Made by a program: the position numbers and the translations under genes. A DNA stretch of 64,000 nucleotides from assembly GCF_009496535.1 (NCBI RefSeq), contig NZ_WIDL01000019.1, forward strand, positions 1-64,000, in the 5' to 3' direction. Of the stretch, positions 24,567 to 33,836 are shown piece after piece (the stretch's first letter is position 1; each line of letters starts with the position of its first letter). This stretch comes from Stenotrophomonas sp. MYb238. Lineage in GTDB: Bacteria > Pseudomonadota > Gammaproteobacteria > Xanthomonadales > Xanthomonadaceae. The notes under the pieces are model-generated. The model had not been told where the DNA came from. It made no database searches and saw only the letters and a program-made list of their open reading frames with translations.

Positions 24567-25544
24567 TCACTGCCTGCGGCGCAGTTCGAGCGTCCCGTCG
24601 GCGCGGGCGTGGCGGGTGATCGACCAGCCTTCTTCCAGGGCGGACAGCAGCGCGGCCTGGTCGCCGGCGCCGAAGGTGCCGCTGACCGCGAGCGCGGACA
24701 GCGCCGGATCGCCGAGGACCACGCGCGTGGGCGTGTAGCGGTTCATGCGCGCGAGGGCGACCGGCAGCGGCGTGGCGTCGAACACCAGCCGCCCCAGCGG
24801 CCAGCCTTCGGCCTGTTGCCGCGACAGCGGCTGCGCCGGCGCGATGCGGCCGGACGGCTGCACCTGCAGCTGTTGCCCCGGCCGCAGCGCGCGGCGCATG
24901 CCTTCGGCGCCGCGGCTGTCGATCTCCAGCGCGCCCTCGAGCAGGGCGACGTCGATCCGGCCGTCGTCCAGCCGCTCCACCTGGAACGTGGTGCCGATGT
25001 CGCGCAGCGTGCTGTTGCCCGCCTGCACCCGCATCGCCTGCCGCGCCGGCGCCACCTGCAGCTGCATCCGGCCCCGCTGCAGCTCGATGCCGCGCCTGCG
25101 CCAGCCGAAGCGCGCGGTCAGGGTCGTGTGCGCGTCCAGCACCACGACGCTGCCGTCCTCCAGGACCTGCTGCTGTGGGGCGGCACCGCTGTTCACGTAG
25201 GTGTGCAGGGTGGGATTGCCGTCGGTGGTCCAGGCCCAGCCGATGCCCACCGCCAGGCAGAGCGCCGCGGCGGCGGCGAACCCGAACAGCGGCCGCCGGT
25301 ACAGCGGCGGCCGCCGCACCACGTGGCGCGCGCCGGCGCGCAGCCACGGGTCATTGCGCAACGACGCCGCGCGCGCATGCAGCCGTTCCGCCTCGGTCCA
25401 GGCGCGCACGCGGGCCGGATCGCCGGCAAGCCAGTCCTCGAAGGCCTGGCGTTCGGCGCGGGAGCAGTCGGCGGCGTCCAGCCGCGCCACCCAGGCCGCG
25501 GCCCGGGCGAACAGTGCGTCGCGGGTCGGTGCATCGCGGTCCAT
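24567..25544 (-). CDS. FecR-type anti-sigma/signal-transducing membrane protein
   Basis: A 325-residue FecR protein. The N-terminal cytoplasmic region has the helical DUF4880-like pattern (LFARAAAWVARL, AFEDWLAGDPARVRAW) that binds the sigma factor. One membrane helix follows (about 88-106, LFGFAAAAALCLAVGIGWAW). The periplasmic FecR domain is present, with VNSGAAPQQQVLEDGSVVVLDAHTT split across two strands, and its C-terminal part would touch the receptor STN domain. ATG codons at 25547 and 25544 are both possible; the second is better spaced from GGGAGGA. The first would overlap the sigma-factor stop. Confidence 0.88.
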   Translation of the reverse strand: MDRDAPTRDALFARAAAWVARLDAADCSRAERQAFEDWLAGDPARVRAWTEAERLHARAASLRNDPWLRAGARHVVRRPPLYRRPLFGFAAAAALCLAVGIGWAWTTDGNPTLHTYVNSGAAPQQQVLEDGSVVVLDAHTTLTARFGWRRRGIELQRGRMQLQVAPARQAMRVQAGNSTLRDIGTTFQVERLDDGRIDVALLEGALEIDSRGAEGMRRALRPGQQLQVQPSGRIAPAQPLSRQQAEGWPLGRLVFDATPLPVALARMNRYTPTRVVLGDPALSALAVSGTFGAGDQAALLSALEEGWSITRHARADGTLELRRRQ

Positions 25545-26215
25545 CATTCCTCCCCGCCCATGCCGAAGGCGTCCGCGCCCAGTTCCCGGCGCAGTCCCTG
25601 CAGGGCGCGCGCGACGTGTTTCTCGACGGTCTTGGCGGTGATGCCGCGATGCCGGGCGATCTGGCTGTAGCTCATGCCGGTGATGCGGTTGAGCAGGTAG
25701 ACCTCGCGGCAGCGCTCGGGCAGTTTCAGCAGCGCCTGGCGCAGGGCGTTGAGCATCTGCCCCGACTCGGCCTGGCGCAGCGGCCCGGGCGTGGAGAACG
25801 GCGCTTCGCTCGGCAGGTCGTGCTCGGCCAGCGGCAGGTGCGGCGTGGCATGCGGGGACCTGCCGCGGTCGGCCAGGCGGTTGCGCGCGATCCGGTACAG
25901 CAGCAGCTTCAGTTCTTCCTGCGGATGTTGCCGGTAGCGGATCAGCCGCTCCATGCAGTCCTGCACGATGTCCTCGGCGTCCTCCCCGCTGGCGCCGCGC
26001 GCGCGCAGGAAGGCGCGCAGCGGCTCGCGCTGTTCGCGCAGGAAGCGCGCGAAGGCGTCGCCGGCGGCGGCGTGCGCGGTGTCGTCGGCCGTGGCTGGGA
26101 AAGGAGGCAGTCGGACGATCCGGAGACGAAGGGTGCGGAGAGTGTACGCAGGGTGGCGCCGGCGGGAAGCGCCGAGGCCGAGTGTCAGCGCATGAATGAA
26201 CATGTTCATTTTCAT
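25544..26215 (-). CDS. FecI-like ECF sigma factor
   Basis: An ECF sigma-70 factor. Region 2 runs over FARFLREQREPLRAFLRA and EDAEDIVQDCMERLI; region 4 over LPERCREVYLLNRITG, MSYSQIARHRGITAKTVEKHV. As read it has 223 residues, about 45 longer than usual FecI proteins; the additional N-terminus (MKMNMFIHALTLGLG and following Arg-rich stretch) may be a true extension or untranslated leader, but I see no better start downstream. It would direct RNA polymerase to the receptor operon and possibly to the divergent autotransporter gene. It overlaps fecR at the stop codon. Confidence 0.85.
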   Translation of the reverse strand: MKMNMFIHALTLGLGASRRRHPAYTLRTLRLRIVRLPPFPATADDTAHAAAGDAFARFLREQREPLRAFLRARGASGEDAEDIVQDCMERLIRYRQHPQEELKLLLYRIARNRLADRGRSPHATPHLPLAEHDLPSEAPFSTPGPLRQAESGQMLNALRQALLKLPERCREVYLLNRITGMSYSQIARHRGITAKTVEKHVARALQGLRRELGADAFGMGGEE

Positions 26216-26264
26216 GCGACGGGACGACCGGGGGTGAACGCCACCGTTCCACGTTCTGCTCTGG

Positions 26265-26298
26265 TCCCGCAGGCGCGGGATGGGCGGGATTGCCCGCC
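26265..26298 (+). promoter_or_regulatory. Two leader hairpins upstream of the autotransporter gene
   Basis: TCCCGC/GCGGGA with loop AGGC (26265-26280) and GGCGGG/CCCGCC with loop ATTG (26283-26298) stand side by side between the sigma-factor gene and the autotransporter start. They leave the GAGAGAAG ribosome site free. They may stabilise the message or act as an attenuator. Confidence 0.45.
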
Positions 26299-26322
26299 GC
26301 CACCATGGAGAGAGAAGTGCGA

Positions 26323-29229
26323 ATGAAACGATCGGTATTGAGTATGGCGCTGTCCGGAATGCTGGCCACCGCCGCCTTCGGTATGGCCGCGGACGCGAAC
26401 GCGATGACGGTCCACGTCAACGGCGACCGCATCTTCCTGAGCGGCGACGTCACCCTGGCGGACATCGTGGCGTTGCCGGCGATGCTGGCCAAGGCCGAGG
26501 CTGAAGGCAGGCCGTTCCGCGAAGTGGTGCTGCGCACCTCCAACGGCGGCGCGCTGATCAGCGGCGAATGGCTGCAGGCGGTGATCCGCACCGCCGGCCT
26601 GAACACGATCGTTTCCGGCCACTGCATTTCCTCCTGCTCGATCATGCAGTCCGGCGGCGTGGAGCGTTACATGGCCGGCGACCTGCCAACCGAAGTCGAC
26701 TCGGTGCAGATCCACGCAGCCAGCTCCGGCGGCCGCGTGACCTACGGGCCGTCGCCGCGCATGTTCGGCATCTACACCGGCAACTACGGTGGCGGCATGG
26801 ACGAGGAACTGCTGTACAAGGCGCTGTTCCAGGTCACCCAGCCCAACGGCCTGCTGGTCTTCTCCGACCCGGCGCGCACCCGCGGCGATTCGGTCAGCTT
26901 CGATCCGGACGGTAGCGGCCGCGCGAGCCAGACCTTCCCCGGCCAGGACATGTTCAACAACAACATCATGACCTCGGCCGATTACAACAACCCGGGCGAT
27001 ACCCTGCGGGTGACGTCCAATGTGACCGGCGACATCAACCCCGGCTACCTGCGTACCGGGCGGCTGCTGCAGGCCCTGGTGGACGACGATTTCGCACGCT
27101 GGAACGACGAGGAATACGGCACCACCTACATCAACCTCGCCGTCACCATCTACAACCTGGCGCAGAACGGCCCCAACGGCATCGGCCAGTTCTCGATCCA
27201 GGATTACCTGAGCGATCCGGGCATCCAGGAGATGCTGCGGTCCAAGCTGCGCCTGGACGAGCTGGACGTCTCGGCCCTGGCCAACTCCGCCGGCGTCATC
27301 AGCATCGGCAACGGCGCGATCTGGCGGACCGCGGCGACCACCGGCGCCGACCTGATGCGGGTGGACAGCGGCGCGATCGCCCTGGAAGGCGGCGCCCTGC
27401 GCACCACCGAGCTGCGCGTCCAGCGCGACGGCGCGCTGATCGGCCATGGCGACATCGCCTCGGCGACGATGGATTCCGACGCGCTACTCGACGCCAGCGG
27501 TCCCTCGTGGCGCGAGGACGGCTTCAGCCGCGTGGTCGTCAACGGGCTGCTGATGCCGCGCGGCGGCGACCTCACCACCCACGGCTACGTCAACATCCAG
27601 CCGGGTTCGCTGGTCGCCTTCGACGTGACCGAGGCCGGCGGTGCCGCGGCCGGCCGCCTGCGCGTGGGCGACTTCTACGACGGCGGCATGAACGAGGGCG
27701 CGCTGGTCGTGGCCCCGGGCGCGCAGCTGGCGCTGAACGTCGCCGAAGGCTTCTACGGCGCCGGGTACACGCGCGAACTGATCGACGGGCCGATCTACAT
27801 GGCTGGCAGCTACAAGGGGTTCCAGCAGGTCGCGCGCCTGGGCGACGCCGGCTACAGCGCCAGCATCGCCGACGGCGAGGTGTTCCGCCCGCGCCACAAC
27901 TCCCTGCTCAGCTTCAACGTGCACCAGACCGCCGAAGGCCTGTGGCTGACCGCCAACACCGGCTTCGAGCAGACCGGGCTGTTCGCCAACGCGCAGTCCG
28001 GCGACGGGCTGGGCCGCGCCCTGGCCGCCGCCGCCAATGCCGGGCGCGCCGGCATGAAGCCGCTGCTGGGCGCGCTGCAGTTCGCCGACCGCGACGCGAT
28101 CCGGCAGCAGGCCGGCGCGCTGCGCGGCGACGCGCACGCCACGCTGCAGCTGGCTGACACCGCGCTGGTCGGCGGCATCGGCAGCGTCATCCAGCACCAC
28201 CAGTTCGACCTGCGCAGCAACGGCGGCGACGCCGACGGCCTGGCCGCACAGGCGGCGCAGGCGGCCTCGGCGCAGCCGGGCATGGGCAACGGCAGCCTGT
28301 TCAGCCAGCTGGCCATGCACCTGGTCGAGCCGGCCGCCAATGGCGAAGGCGAGGGCGGCATGCAGGGCGGCGACAGCCGCCGCGGCGTCGGCATCTGGGG
28401 CCGCGGCTTCGGCAGCCAGGGACGGATCAAGGCGCAGGGCAGCGTCGCCGGCATGAACCAGAACATCGGCGGCATCGTGGTCGGCGCCGATACCCGCGTG
28501 GCCGACGACAAGGTGGCCCTGGGCGTGAGCGTGGCCGCGGCCGACATGTCGGCCAAGGCGCGCGACGGCGTGGATTTCCACGGCGACGTGCGCGCGCTGG
28601 ACATCGGCGGCTACCTGGACGCGGCCTATGCCAAGGGCTACGTGGCCGCCTCGGTGCGCTACACCGACCTGCGCCACGACACCCGCCGCGGCATCGCCGG
28701 CATCGAGGGGCTGGAAGCCCCGCTGCGCGCGAAGTACGACAGCAACGCGGTATCGGCACGGCTGGAGCACGGCTTCTCGTTCACCACTGCCGGCGGCGCG
28801 GTGGTGCAGCCGCTGTTGCCGGTGGTCGACTACACCCGCCTGTCCGATGCCCGCTTCGATGAAGGCCAGGGCGCCGGCGCCCTGGCCGGGCGCAGCGGCA
28901 GCCTGGAGAGCCTGCGCGTGGGCGCCGGCCTGCAGCTGTTCAAGACCTTCGACGGCCGCAACGGCGAACGCATCACCCCGCACGCGCGGGTGCTGTGGCA
29001 GAAGGAGCTGCGCGACAGCCAGGCGCGCTTCACCTCGGCCTTCACCGCGGCGCCGGACCTGACCTTCGGCGCGGCCAGCCAGGAACTCGGCGAGCAGCTG
29101 CTGTCGTGGAACCTGGGCGTCAGCAGCCGCGCCAGCGAGCGCCTGTCGGTGATGCTGGACTACGTCGGCGAACGCCGCGACGGCCAGACCGTGAACGGCG
29201 TCATGCTGGGCCTGGGCTACCGCTTCTGA
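26323..29229 (+). CDS. Autotransporter with an N-terminal ClpP-like domain
   Basis: A 968-residue type V secreted protein. The ATG at 26323 (MKRSVLSMAL) gives a good signal peptide cut near residue 27; an ATG at 26305 is in frame. Residues about 28-170 look like a ClpP/crotonase-fold domain of the COG3904-like periplasmic group: strand pattern VHVNGDRIFLSGDV, then VVLRTSNGGALISG (the SPGG-like turn), GHCISSCSIM with a candidate nucleophile S103, and VQIHAAS with a candidate His131. Residues 230-640 are beta-rich passenger (ALRTTELRVQRDGAL). The C-terminal autotransporter barrel covers about 686-968 and ends LGLGYRF. It faces the sigma-FecR-receptor operon across 107 bases. I infer a surface or released protease-like factor; catalysis is not proven. 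Confidence 0.85.
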   Translation: MKRSVLSMALSGMLATAAFGMAADANAMTVHVNGDRIFLSGDVTLADIVALPAMLAKAEAEGRPFREVVLRTSNGGALISGEWLQAVIRTAGLNTIVSGHCISSCSIMQSGGVERYMAGDLPTEVDSVQIHAASSGGRVTYGPSPRMFGIYTGNYGGGMDEELLYKALFQVTQPNGLLVFSDPARTRGDSVSFDPDGSGRASQTFPGQDMFNNNIMTSADYNNPGDTLRVTSNVTGDINPGYLRTGRLLQALVDDDFARWNDEEYGTTYINLAVTIYNLAQNGPNGIGQFSIQDYLSDPGIQEMLRSKLRLDELDVSALANSAGVISIGNGAIWRTAATTGADLMRVDSGAIALEGGALRTTELRVQRDGALIGHGDIASATMDSDALLDASGPSWREDGFSRVVVNGLLMPRGGDLTTHGYVNIQPGSLVAFDVTEAGGAAAGRLRVGDFYDGGMNEGALVVAPGAQLALNVAEGFYGAGYTRELIDGPIYMAGSYKGFQQVARLGDAGYSASIADGEVFRPRHNSLLSFNVHQTAEGLWLTANTGFEQTGLFANAQSGDGLGRALAAAANAGRAGMKPLLGALQFADRDAIRQQAGALRGDAHATLQLADTALVGGIGSVIQHHQFDLRSNGGDADGLAAQAAQAASAQPGMGNGSLFSQLAMHLVEPAANGEGEGGMQGGDSRRGVGIWGRGFGSQGRIKAQGSVAGMNQNIGGIVVGADTRVADDKVALGVSVAAADMSAKARDGVDFHGDVRALDIGGYLDAAYAKGYVAASVRYTDLRHDTRRGIAGIEGLEAPLRAKYDSNAVSARLEHGFSFTTAGGAVVQPLLPVVDYTRLSDARFDEGQGAGALAGRSGSLESLRVGAGLQLFKTFDGRNGERITPHARVLWQKELRDSQARFTSAFTAAPDLTFGAASQELGEQLLSWNLGVSSRASERLSVMLDYVGERRDGQTVNGVMLGLGYRF

Positions 29230-29241
29230 CCCAGGCAATAC

Positions 29242-29273
29242 CCTCCCGGTGGCCGGCAACGGCCACCGGGAGG
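29242..29273 (+). terminator. Hairpin after the autotransporter gene
   Basis: A 14-bp stem CCTCCCGGTGGCCG / CGGCCACCGGGAGG with a GCAA tetraloop, 13 bases past the stop codon. No T run follows, so it may act mainly as a 3' end stabiliser. Confidence 0.75.
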
Positions 29274-29510
29274 CAACGAAATGCCGCACTGCGCGCAGGT
29301 GCGACAACATGTCGCATGCTGAACCGGGCTCCAGCTGCGCTGGATCATTGTCAATGCCTTTCTAAAGTGATGGGCGAAGCCTAGAATTGCCGAGCTGAAT
29401 CCGGCAGTCCCGTATACGTTTTCCCCGGTGGGCAATCCATCGGGTGGTCGTTCCGCGCAAGCGTGCAAGGGAGTGCCGGACCAGGCCCCCCCTCGCAATT
29501 GGATCGACCG

Positions 29511-30542
29511 ATGATTCCGTTGAAATCACTTGGACGCAGCCTGCGTCCGGGCCTGCTGCTTGCCTTGTCCGCGCTGTTGGCGGGCTGCGACGCGGCCATC
29601 CTCAACCCCAAGGGCCAGATCGGCCACGACGAGAAGACCCTGCTGATCACCGCCACGGTGCTGATGCTGCTGGTCGTGGTTCCCGTGATCGTGATGACCT
29701 TGGCGTTCGCGTGGAAGTACCGCGCCTCCAACACCAAGGCCCGCTACGAGCCGAAGTGGTCGCATTCCACCGCCATCGAAGTGGTGGTGTGGTCGATCCC
29801 GTGCATGATCGTGCTGGTGCTGGCGGTGCTGACCTGGCGCTCCTCGCACGCGCTCGATCCCTACCGGCCGATCGAATCCGAACACGCGCCGGTCGTGGTC
29901 GAGGCGATCTCGATGGACTGGAAGTGGCTGTTCGTCTACCCGGAAGAGAATGTGGCCGTGGTCAACGAGCTGACCTTCCCGGTCGATGCGCCGCTGAACC
30001 TGAAGATCACCTCCGACACGGTGATGAGCGCGTTCTTCATCCCGCGCCTGGGCAGCATGGTCTATTCGATGGCGGGCATGGAGACCAAGCTGCACCTGGT
30101 CGCCAACGAGGCCGGCGCGTTCGAGGGCATGGCCTCGCATTACAGCGGCGCCGGCTTCAACAAGATGCACTTCACCGCGCACGCGGTGAGCGAGCAACAG
30201 TACCGCGCCTGGCTGGACAAGGTCCGCGCCGGCGACAAGACGCTGGACAAGGCCGCGTTCGGCGAACTGGGCGCGGAGAAGAACCACGACTGGTATCCGG
30301 TGACCTATTACGGGCGCACCGAGGCCGGCCTGTTCGACTGGATCCTCGCCCGCCACATGGGCGAGAACCGCCACTTCGGCATGAAGACGCACAACCACGC
30401 GGCTGCGCCGCACGATGCCGCCGCGCACGAGGGCCATGACGGCCACGACGCCGGCGACAGCCGGCCGGACGCTGCCGGCGACGCCGGACACAACGCTGAC
30501 GAGCACGCCGCCCATGCCGGGCACGGCGCCTCGGGAGAATGA
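29511..30542 (+). CDS. cyoA: Cytochrome bo3 quinol oxidase subunit II
   Basis: A 343-residue CyoA. It is a lipoprotein by its lipobox (LLAGC), with two membrane helices and a cupredoxin-fold domain that lacks the CuA ligands, as expected for a quinol rather than cytochrome c oxidase; [12 protein letters not shown] and [13 protein letters not shown] are diagnostic. The last 50 residues form a His/Asp/Ala-rich tail with many GH, HD and AH pairs that is absent from E. coli CyoA and could bind metal. It is the first gene of cyoABCD. The 238-bp leader (29274-29510) holds the operon promoter, which I could not place securely. Confidence 0.95.
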   Translation: MIPLKSLGRSLRPGLLLALSALLAGCDAAILNPKGQIGHDEKTLLITATVLMLLVVVPVIVMTLAFAWKYRASNTKARYEPKWSHSTAIEVVVWSIPCMIVLVLAVLTWRSSHALDPYRPIESEHAPVVVEAISMDWKWLFVYPEENVAVVNELTFPVDAPLNLKITSDTVMSAFFIPRLGSMVYSMAGMETKLHLVANEAGAFEGMASHYSGAGFNKMHFTAHAVSEQQYRAWLDKVRAGDKTLDKAAFGELGAEKNHDWYPVTYYGRTEAGLFDWILARHMGENRHFGMKTHNHAAAPHDAAAHEGHDGHDAGDSRPDAAGDAGHNADEHAAHAGHGASGE

Positions 30543-30544
30543 CA

Positions 30545-32545
30545 ATGCTGGGCAAACTGACTATCGAAGCGGTCCCGTACCACGAGCCGATCATCATGAT
30601 CACGCTCGGCGCGGCCGCGCTGATCGGCCTCGCGATCCTGGGCCTTCTCACCCGGGCGAAGCTGTGGGGCTACCTGTGGAACGAGTGGTTCACCTCGGTG
30701 GACCACAAGAAGATCGGCGCGATGTACCTGATCGTCGCCTTCGTCATGATGCTGCGCGGCTTCGCCGACGCGATCATGATGCGCATCCAGCAGGCCGTCG
30801 CCGCCGGCGGCGCCGAGGGCTACCTGCCGCCCCATCACTACGACCAGATCTTCACCGCCCACGGCGTGATCATGATCTTCTTCGTGGCGATGCCGCTGAT
30901 CACCGGCCTGATGAACCTGGTCGTGCCGCTGCAGATCGGCGCGCGCGACGTGGCCTTCCCGTTCCTCAACTCGCTCAGCTTCTGGCTGTTCGTGGCCGGC
31001 GCGGGTCTGGTGATGATCTCGCTGGGCGTGGGTGAGTTCGCGCAGACCGGCTGGCTGGCGTTCCCGCCCCTGTCGGGCAGGGAATACAGTCCCGGCGTCG
31101 GCGTGGATTACTACATCTGGGGCCTGCAGGTCTCGGGCCTGGGCACCACGCTGAGCGGCATCAACTTCTTCATCACCATCCTCAAGATGCGCACCCCGGG
31201 CATGAAGCTGATGCACATGCCGGTGTTCAGCTGGACCGCGCTGGTGACCAACGTGCTGATCATCGCCGCCTTCCCGGTGCTGACCGTCACCCTGGTGCTG
31301 CTGACCCTGGACCGCTACCTGGGCATGCATTTCTTCACCAACGACGCCGGCGGCAACGCCATGCTGTACATCAACCTGATCTGGATCTGGGGCCACCCGG
31401 AGGTCTACATCCTGGTGCTGCCGGCGTTCGGCGTGTTCTCCGAGGTCATCGCCACCTTCTCGCGCAAGACCCTGTTCGGCTACAAGGGCATGGTGTACGC
31501 GACCGCCTGCATCGGCGTGCTGTCCTTCATCGTGTGGCTGCACCACTTCTTCACCATGGGCTCGGGCGCCAACGTCAATGCCTTCTTCGGCATCACGACG
31601 ATGATCATCTCGATCCCGACCGGCGTGAAGATCTTCAACTGGCTGTTCACGATGTACCGCGGCCGCGTGCACTTCACCTCGCCGGTGCTGTGGACCATCG
31701 GCTTCATGGTCACCTTCGTCATCGGCGGCATGACCGGCGTGATGCTGGCGATCCCGGCCATCGACTTCGTGCTGCACAACTCGCTGTTCCTGATCGCGCA
31801 CTTCCACAACGTCATCATCGGCGGCGTGGTGTTCGGCATGTTCGCCGGCATCACCTACTGGTTCCCGAAGATGTTCGGCTTCAGGCTGGACGAGACCTGG
31901 GGCAAGCGCGCGTTCTGGTGCTGGTTCATCGGCTTCTACGTGGCCTTCATGCCGCTGTACGTGCTGGGCTTCATGGGCGTCACCCGCCGCCTGCAGAGCT
32001 ACCCGAACGCCGACTACCAGCCGTACTTCGTGGTCGCGATGATCGGTGCGTTCATCATCGGCGCCGGCATCCTGTGCCAGCTGATCCAGATCGTGGTCTC
32101 CATCCGCGACCGCAAGAAGAACGTGGACCTGACCGGCGACCCGTGGGACGCGCGCACCCTGGAGTGGGAAACCGCTTCGCCGGTGCAGTTCTACAACTTC
32201 GCCACCCTGCCCAAGGGCGAGGAACTGGACGATTTCTGGGAGCGCAAGCAGCGCGGCGAGGCCTGGCCGAAGCCGGCCAGGTACAGCGACATCCACATGC
32301 CGCGCAACACCGGCGCCGGCGTGGTGATCGGCGCCTTCAGCCTGGTGTTCGGCTTCGCGATGATCTGGCACATCTGGTGGCTGGCGATCATCGGCCTGGT
32401 CGGCATGATCGGCGCCTTCATCTGGCGCACCTTCGACAAGGACGTGGATTACTGGGTGCCGGCCGCCGAAGTGGAACGCATCGAAAACGAACATCGCCGC
32501 CACCTGGAAGCCCAGGGGCTGGTGAAGACCGAGGTGAAGGCATGA
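30545..32545 (+). CDS. cyoB: Cytochrome bo3 quinol oxidase subunit I
   Basis: A 666-residue haem-copper oxidase core subunit that reduces oxygen to water and pumps protons across the inner membrane. H284 and the Tyr of HPEVY form the CuB/cross-linked pair at the same position as in E. coli; the LHHFFTMG CuB His pair and the haem-ligand region FHNVIIGG are present, with 15 membrane helices. ATG codons at 30539 and 30545 are possible; GGGAG seven bases upstream favours 30545. It ends overlapping the cyoC start. Confidence 0.97.
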   Translation: MLGKLTIEAVPYHEPIIMITLGAAALIGLAILGLLTRAKLWGYLWNEWFTSVDHKKIGAMYLIVAFVMMLRGFADAIMMRIQQAVAAGGAEGYLPPHHYDQIFTAHGVIMIFFVAMPLITGLMNLVVPLQIGARDVAFPFLNSLSFWLFVAGAGLVMISLGVGEFAQTGWLAFPPLSGREYSPGVGVDYYIWGLQVSGLGTTLSGINFFITILKMRTPGMKLMHMPVFSWTALVTNVLIIAAFPVLTVTLVLLTLDRYLGMHFFTNDAGGNAMLYINLIWIWGHPEVYILVLPAFGVFSEVIATFSRKTLFGYKGMVYATACIGVLSFIVWLHHFFTMGSGANVNAFFGITTMIISIPTGVKIFNWLFTMYRGRVHFTSPVLWTIGFMVTFVIGGMTGVMLAIPAIDFVLHNSLFLIAHFHNVIIGGVVFGMFAGITYWFPKMFGFRLDETWGKRAFWCWFIGFYVAFMPLYVLGFMGVTRRLQSYPNADYQPYFVVAMIGAFIIGAGILCQLIQIVVSIRDRKKNVDLTGDPWDARTLEWETASPVQFYNFATLPKGEELDDFWERKQRGEAWPKPARYSDIHMPRNTGAGVVIGAFSLVFGFAMIWHIWWLAIIGLVGMIGAFIWRTFDKDVDYWVPAAEVERIENEHRRHLEAQGLVKTEVKA

Positions 32546-33180
32546 GCACGACCGCCCACACGCTGAACCCTGGCCACGCCGCGCACGCGGCGGAGCATGG
32601 CCACGACCACGAGCACCACCACGACGCGGGCGAGAACACCGTCTTCGGCTTCTGGGTGTACCTGATGAGCGATCTGCTCATCTTCGCCTCGCTGTTCGTC
32701 ACCTACGTGGTGCTGTCCGGCGGCACCAACGGCGGCCCCGGCGCGAAGGAGCTGTTCGACCTGAAGTTCGTGGCCGGCGAAACCGCGCTGCTGCTGGTGT
32801 CCTCGCTGACCTTCGGCCTGGGCATGATCGCCATGCACCAGAAGAAGACCGGCCTGATGTTCGCGTGGCTGGCCGTCACCTGGCTGCTGGGTGCGGGCTT
32901 CATGTACATGGAAATCACCGAGTTCAGCCACCTGGTGCACGAGGGCTACGGCCCGGACCACAGCGCCTTCCTGTCGGCGTTCTTCGCCCTGGTCGGCACC
33001 CACGGCCTGCACGTGAGCGCCGGCCTGCTGTGGCTGCTGGTGATGTTCATCCAGCTCAAGCAGAACGGCCTGACCCAGACCAACAAGACCCGCATGGCGT
33101 GCCTGAGCCTGTTCTGGCACTTCCTGGACCTGGTCTGGATCGGCGTGTTCTCTGTCGTCTACCTGTCGGGAGCCCTCTGA
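32542..33180 (+). CDS. cyoC: Cytochrome bo3 quinol oxidase subunit III
   Basis: A 212-residue five-helix subunit that stabilises the oxidase core. The N-terminal 30 residues are strikingly His-rich ([17 protein letters not shown]) before the conserved [17 protein letters not shown] helix and the [11 protein letters not shown] motif. Its ATG overlaps the cyoB stop (ATGA), and its own stop overlaps the next start (TGATG), so the operon is translated as a chain. Confidence 0.96.
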   Translation: MSTTAHTLNPGHAAHAAEHGHDHEHHHDAGENTVFGFWVYLMSDLLIFASLFVTYVVLSGGTNGGPGAKELFDLKFVAGETALLLVSSLTFGLGMIAMHQKKTGLMFAWLAVTWLLGAGFMYMEITEFSHLVHEGYGPDHSAFLSAFFALVGTHGLHVSAGLLWLLVMFIQLKQNGLTQTNKTRMACLSLFWHFLDLVWIGVFSVVYLSGAL

Positions 33181-33521
33181 TGTCCGCACATGACAACCAC
33201 GACCACGGCGCCGGCGGCGAGAGCCACGGCAGCGTCAAGTCCTACCTGATCGGCTTCGTGCTGGCCGCCATCCTGACCATCATCCCGTTCTGGGTGGTGA
33301 TGGGCGGCGGCCTGTCCTCGACCCTGGCCACCGCCCTGGTGATCCTGGTCGCCGGCGTGCTGCAGCTGCTGGTCCACCTGGTGTTCTTCCTGCACCTGGA
33401 CCGCTCCTCGGCCGCGCGCTGGAACGTCAATGCCGGCCTGTTCACCGTGGTGGTGATCGGCATCATCGTCGCCGGCACGTTGTGGGTCATGTGGAACATG
33501 AACTACCACATGATGCACTGA
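33180..33521 (+). CDS. cyoD: Cytochrome bo3 quinol oxidase subunit IV
   Basis: A 113-residue three-helix subunit that assists assembly of the CuB site. The short His-rich N-terminus (HDNHDHGAGGESHG) precedes helix 1 (SYLIGFVLAAILTIIPFW), helix 2 ends in HLVFFLHLD, and helix 3 ends WNMNYHMMH. It is the last gene of the operon; no cyoE haem O synthase gene follows, so that function must be encoded elsewhere. Confidence 0.95.
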   Translation: MSAHDNHDHGAGGESHGSVKSYLIGFVLAAILTIIPFWVVMGGGLSSTLATALVILVAGVLQLLVHLVFFLHLDRSSAARWNVNAGLFTVVVIGIIVAGTLWVMWNMNYHMMH

Positions 33522-33546
33522 GGTCCGACGGCGTCGCGATCGAAAG

Positions 33547-33577
33547 AAAGGCCGCCCTCCGGGGCGGCCTTTTCTTT
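33547..33577 (+). terminator. Terminator of cyoABCD
   Basis: Stem AAAGGCCGCC / GGCGGCCTTT followed by TCTTTT, 25 bases past the cyoD stop: a strong intrinsic terminator. Confidence 0.92.
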
Positions 33578-33836
33578 TGGACGGGGAAAGGCGGCGCGTT
33601 GCCGATGCCGGCGGCTGCCTGCGCAGCCGGCATCGCGGGCCTGCGACAGGCGCGGCATCGGCGCATGCCGGCCGGGGTTTCCGGATTGGCGGCGCGGCCA
33701 CCGGGCCGCGATGCGCCCCCGCTTCCCGATAGCGCTGTGGCCGAGTGTGGCCCCGGCGTTGCCGGGGCACCCGGCAGGCGGACTGCGAAGGCCGGTGGCG
33801 GCATGCCGGCCGATGCCAGCAGCCCGGGGTGGGGCG
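33578..33836. other. Gene-free GC-rich interval between cyoD and the GGDEF-EAL gene
   Basis: Beyond the cyo terminator I see no gene, repeat or site. Frames that cross it have no ribosome site and no recognisable product. Both neighbours converge here. Confidence 0.5.

Noticed and set aside
21796-25347. TonB receptor extended upstream through the fecR gene (1183 codons)
   Set aside because: The upstream part lies out of frame over fecR, has shadow-like composition and no signal peptide; the receptor signal peptide and STN domain start only near 24558.
29354-29510. cyo promoter from TTGTCA and TAGAAT upstream of cyoA
   Set aside because: The two boxes are 28 bases apart, far from a workable spacing; no better pair was seen.
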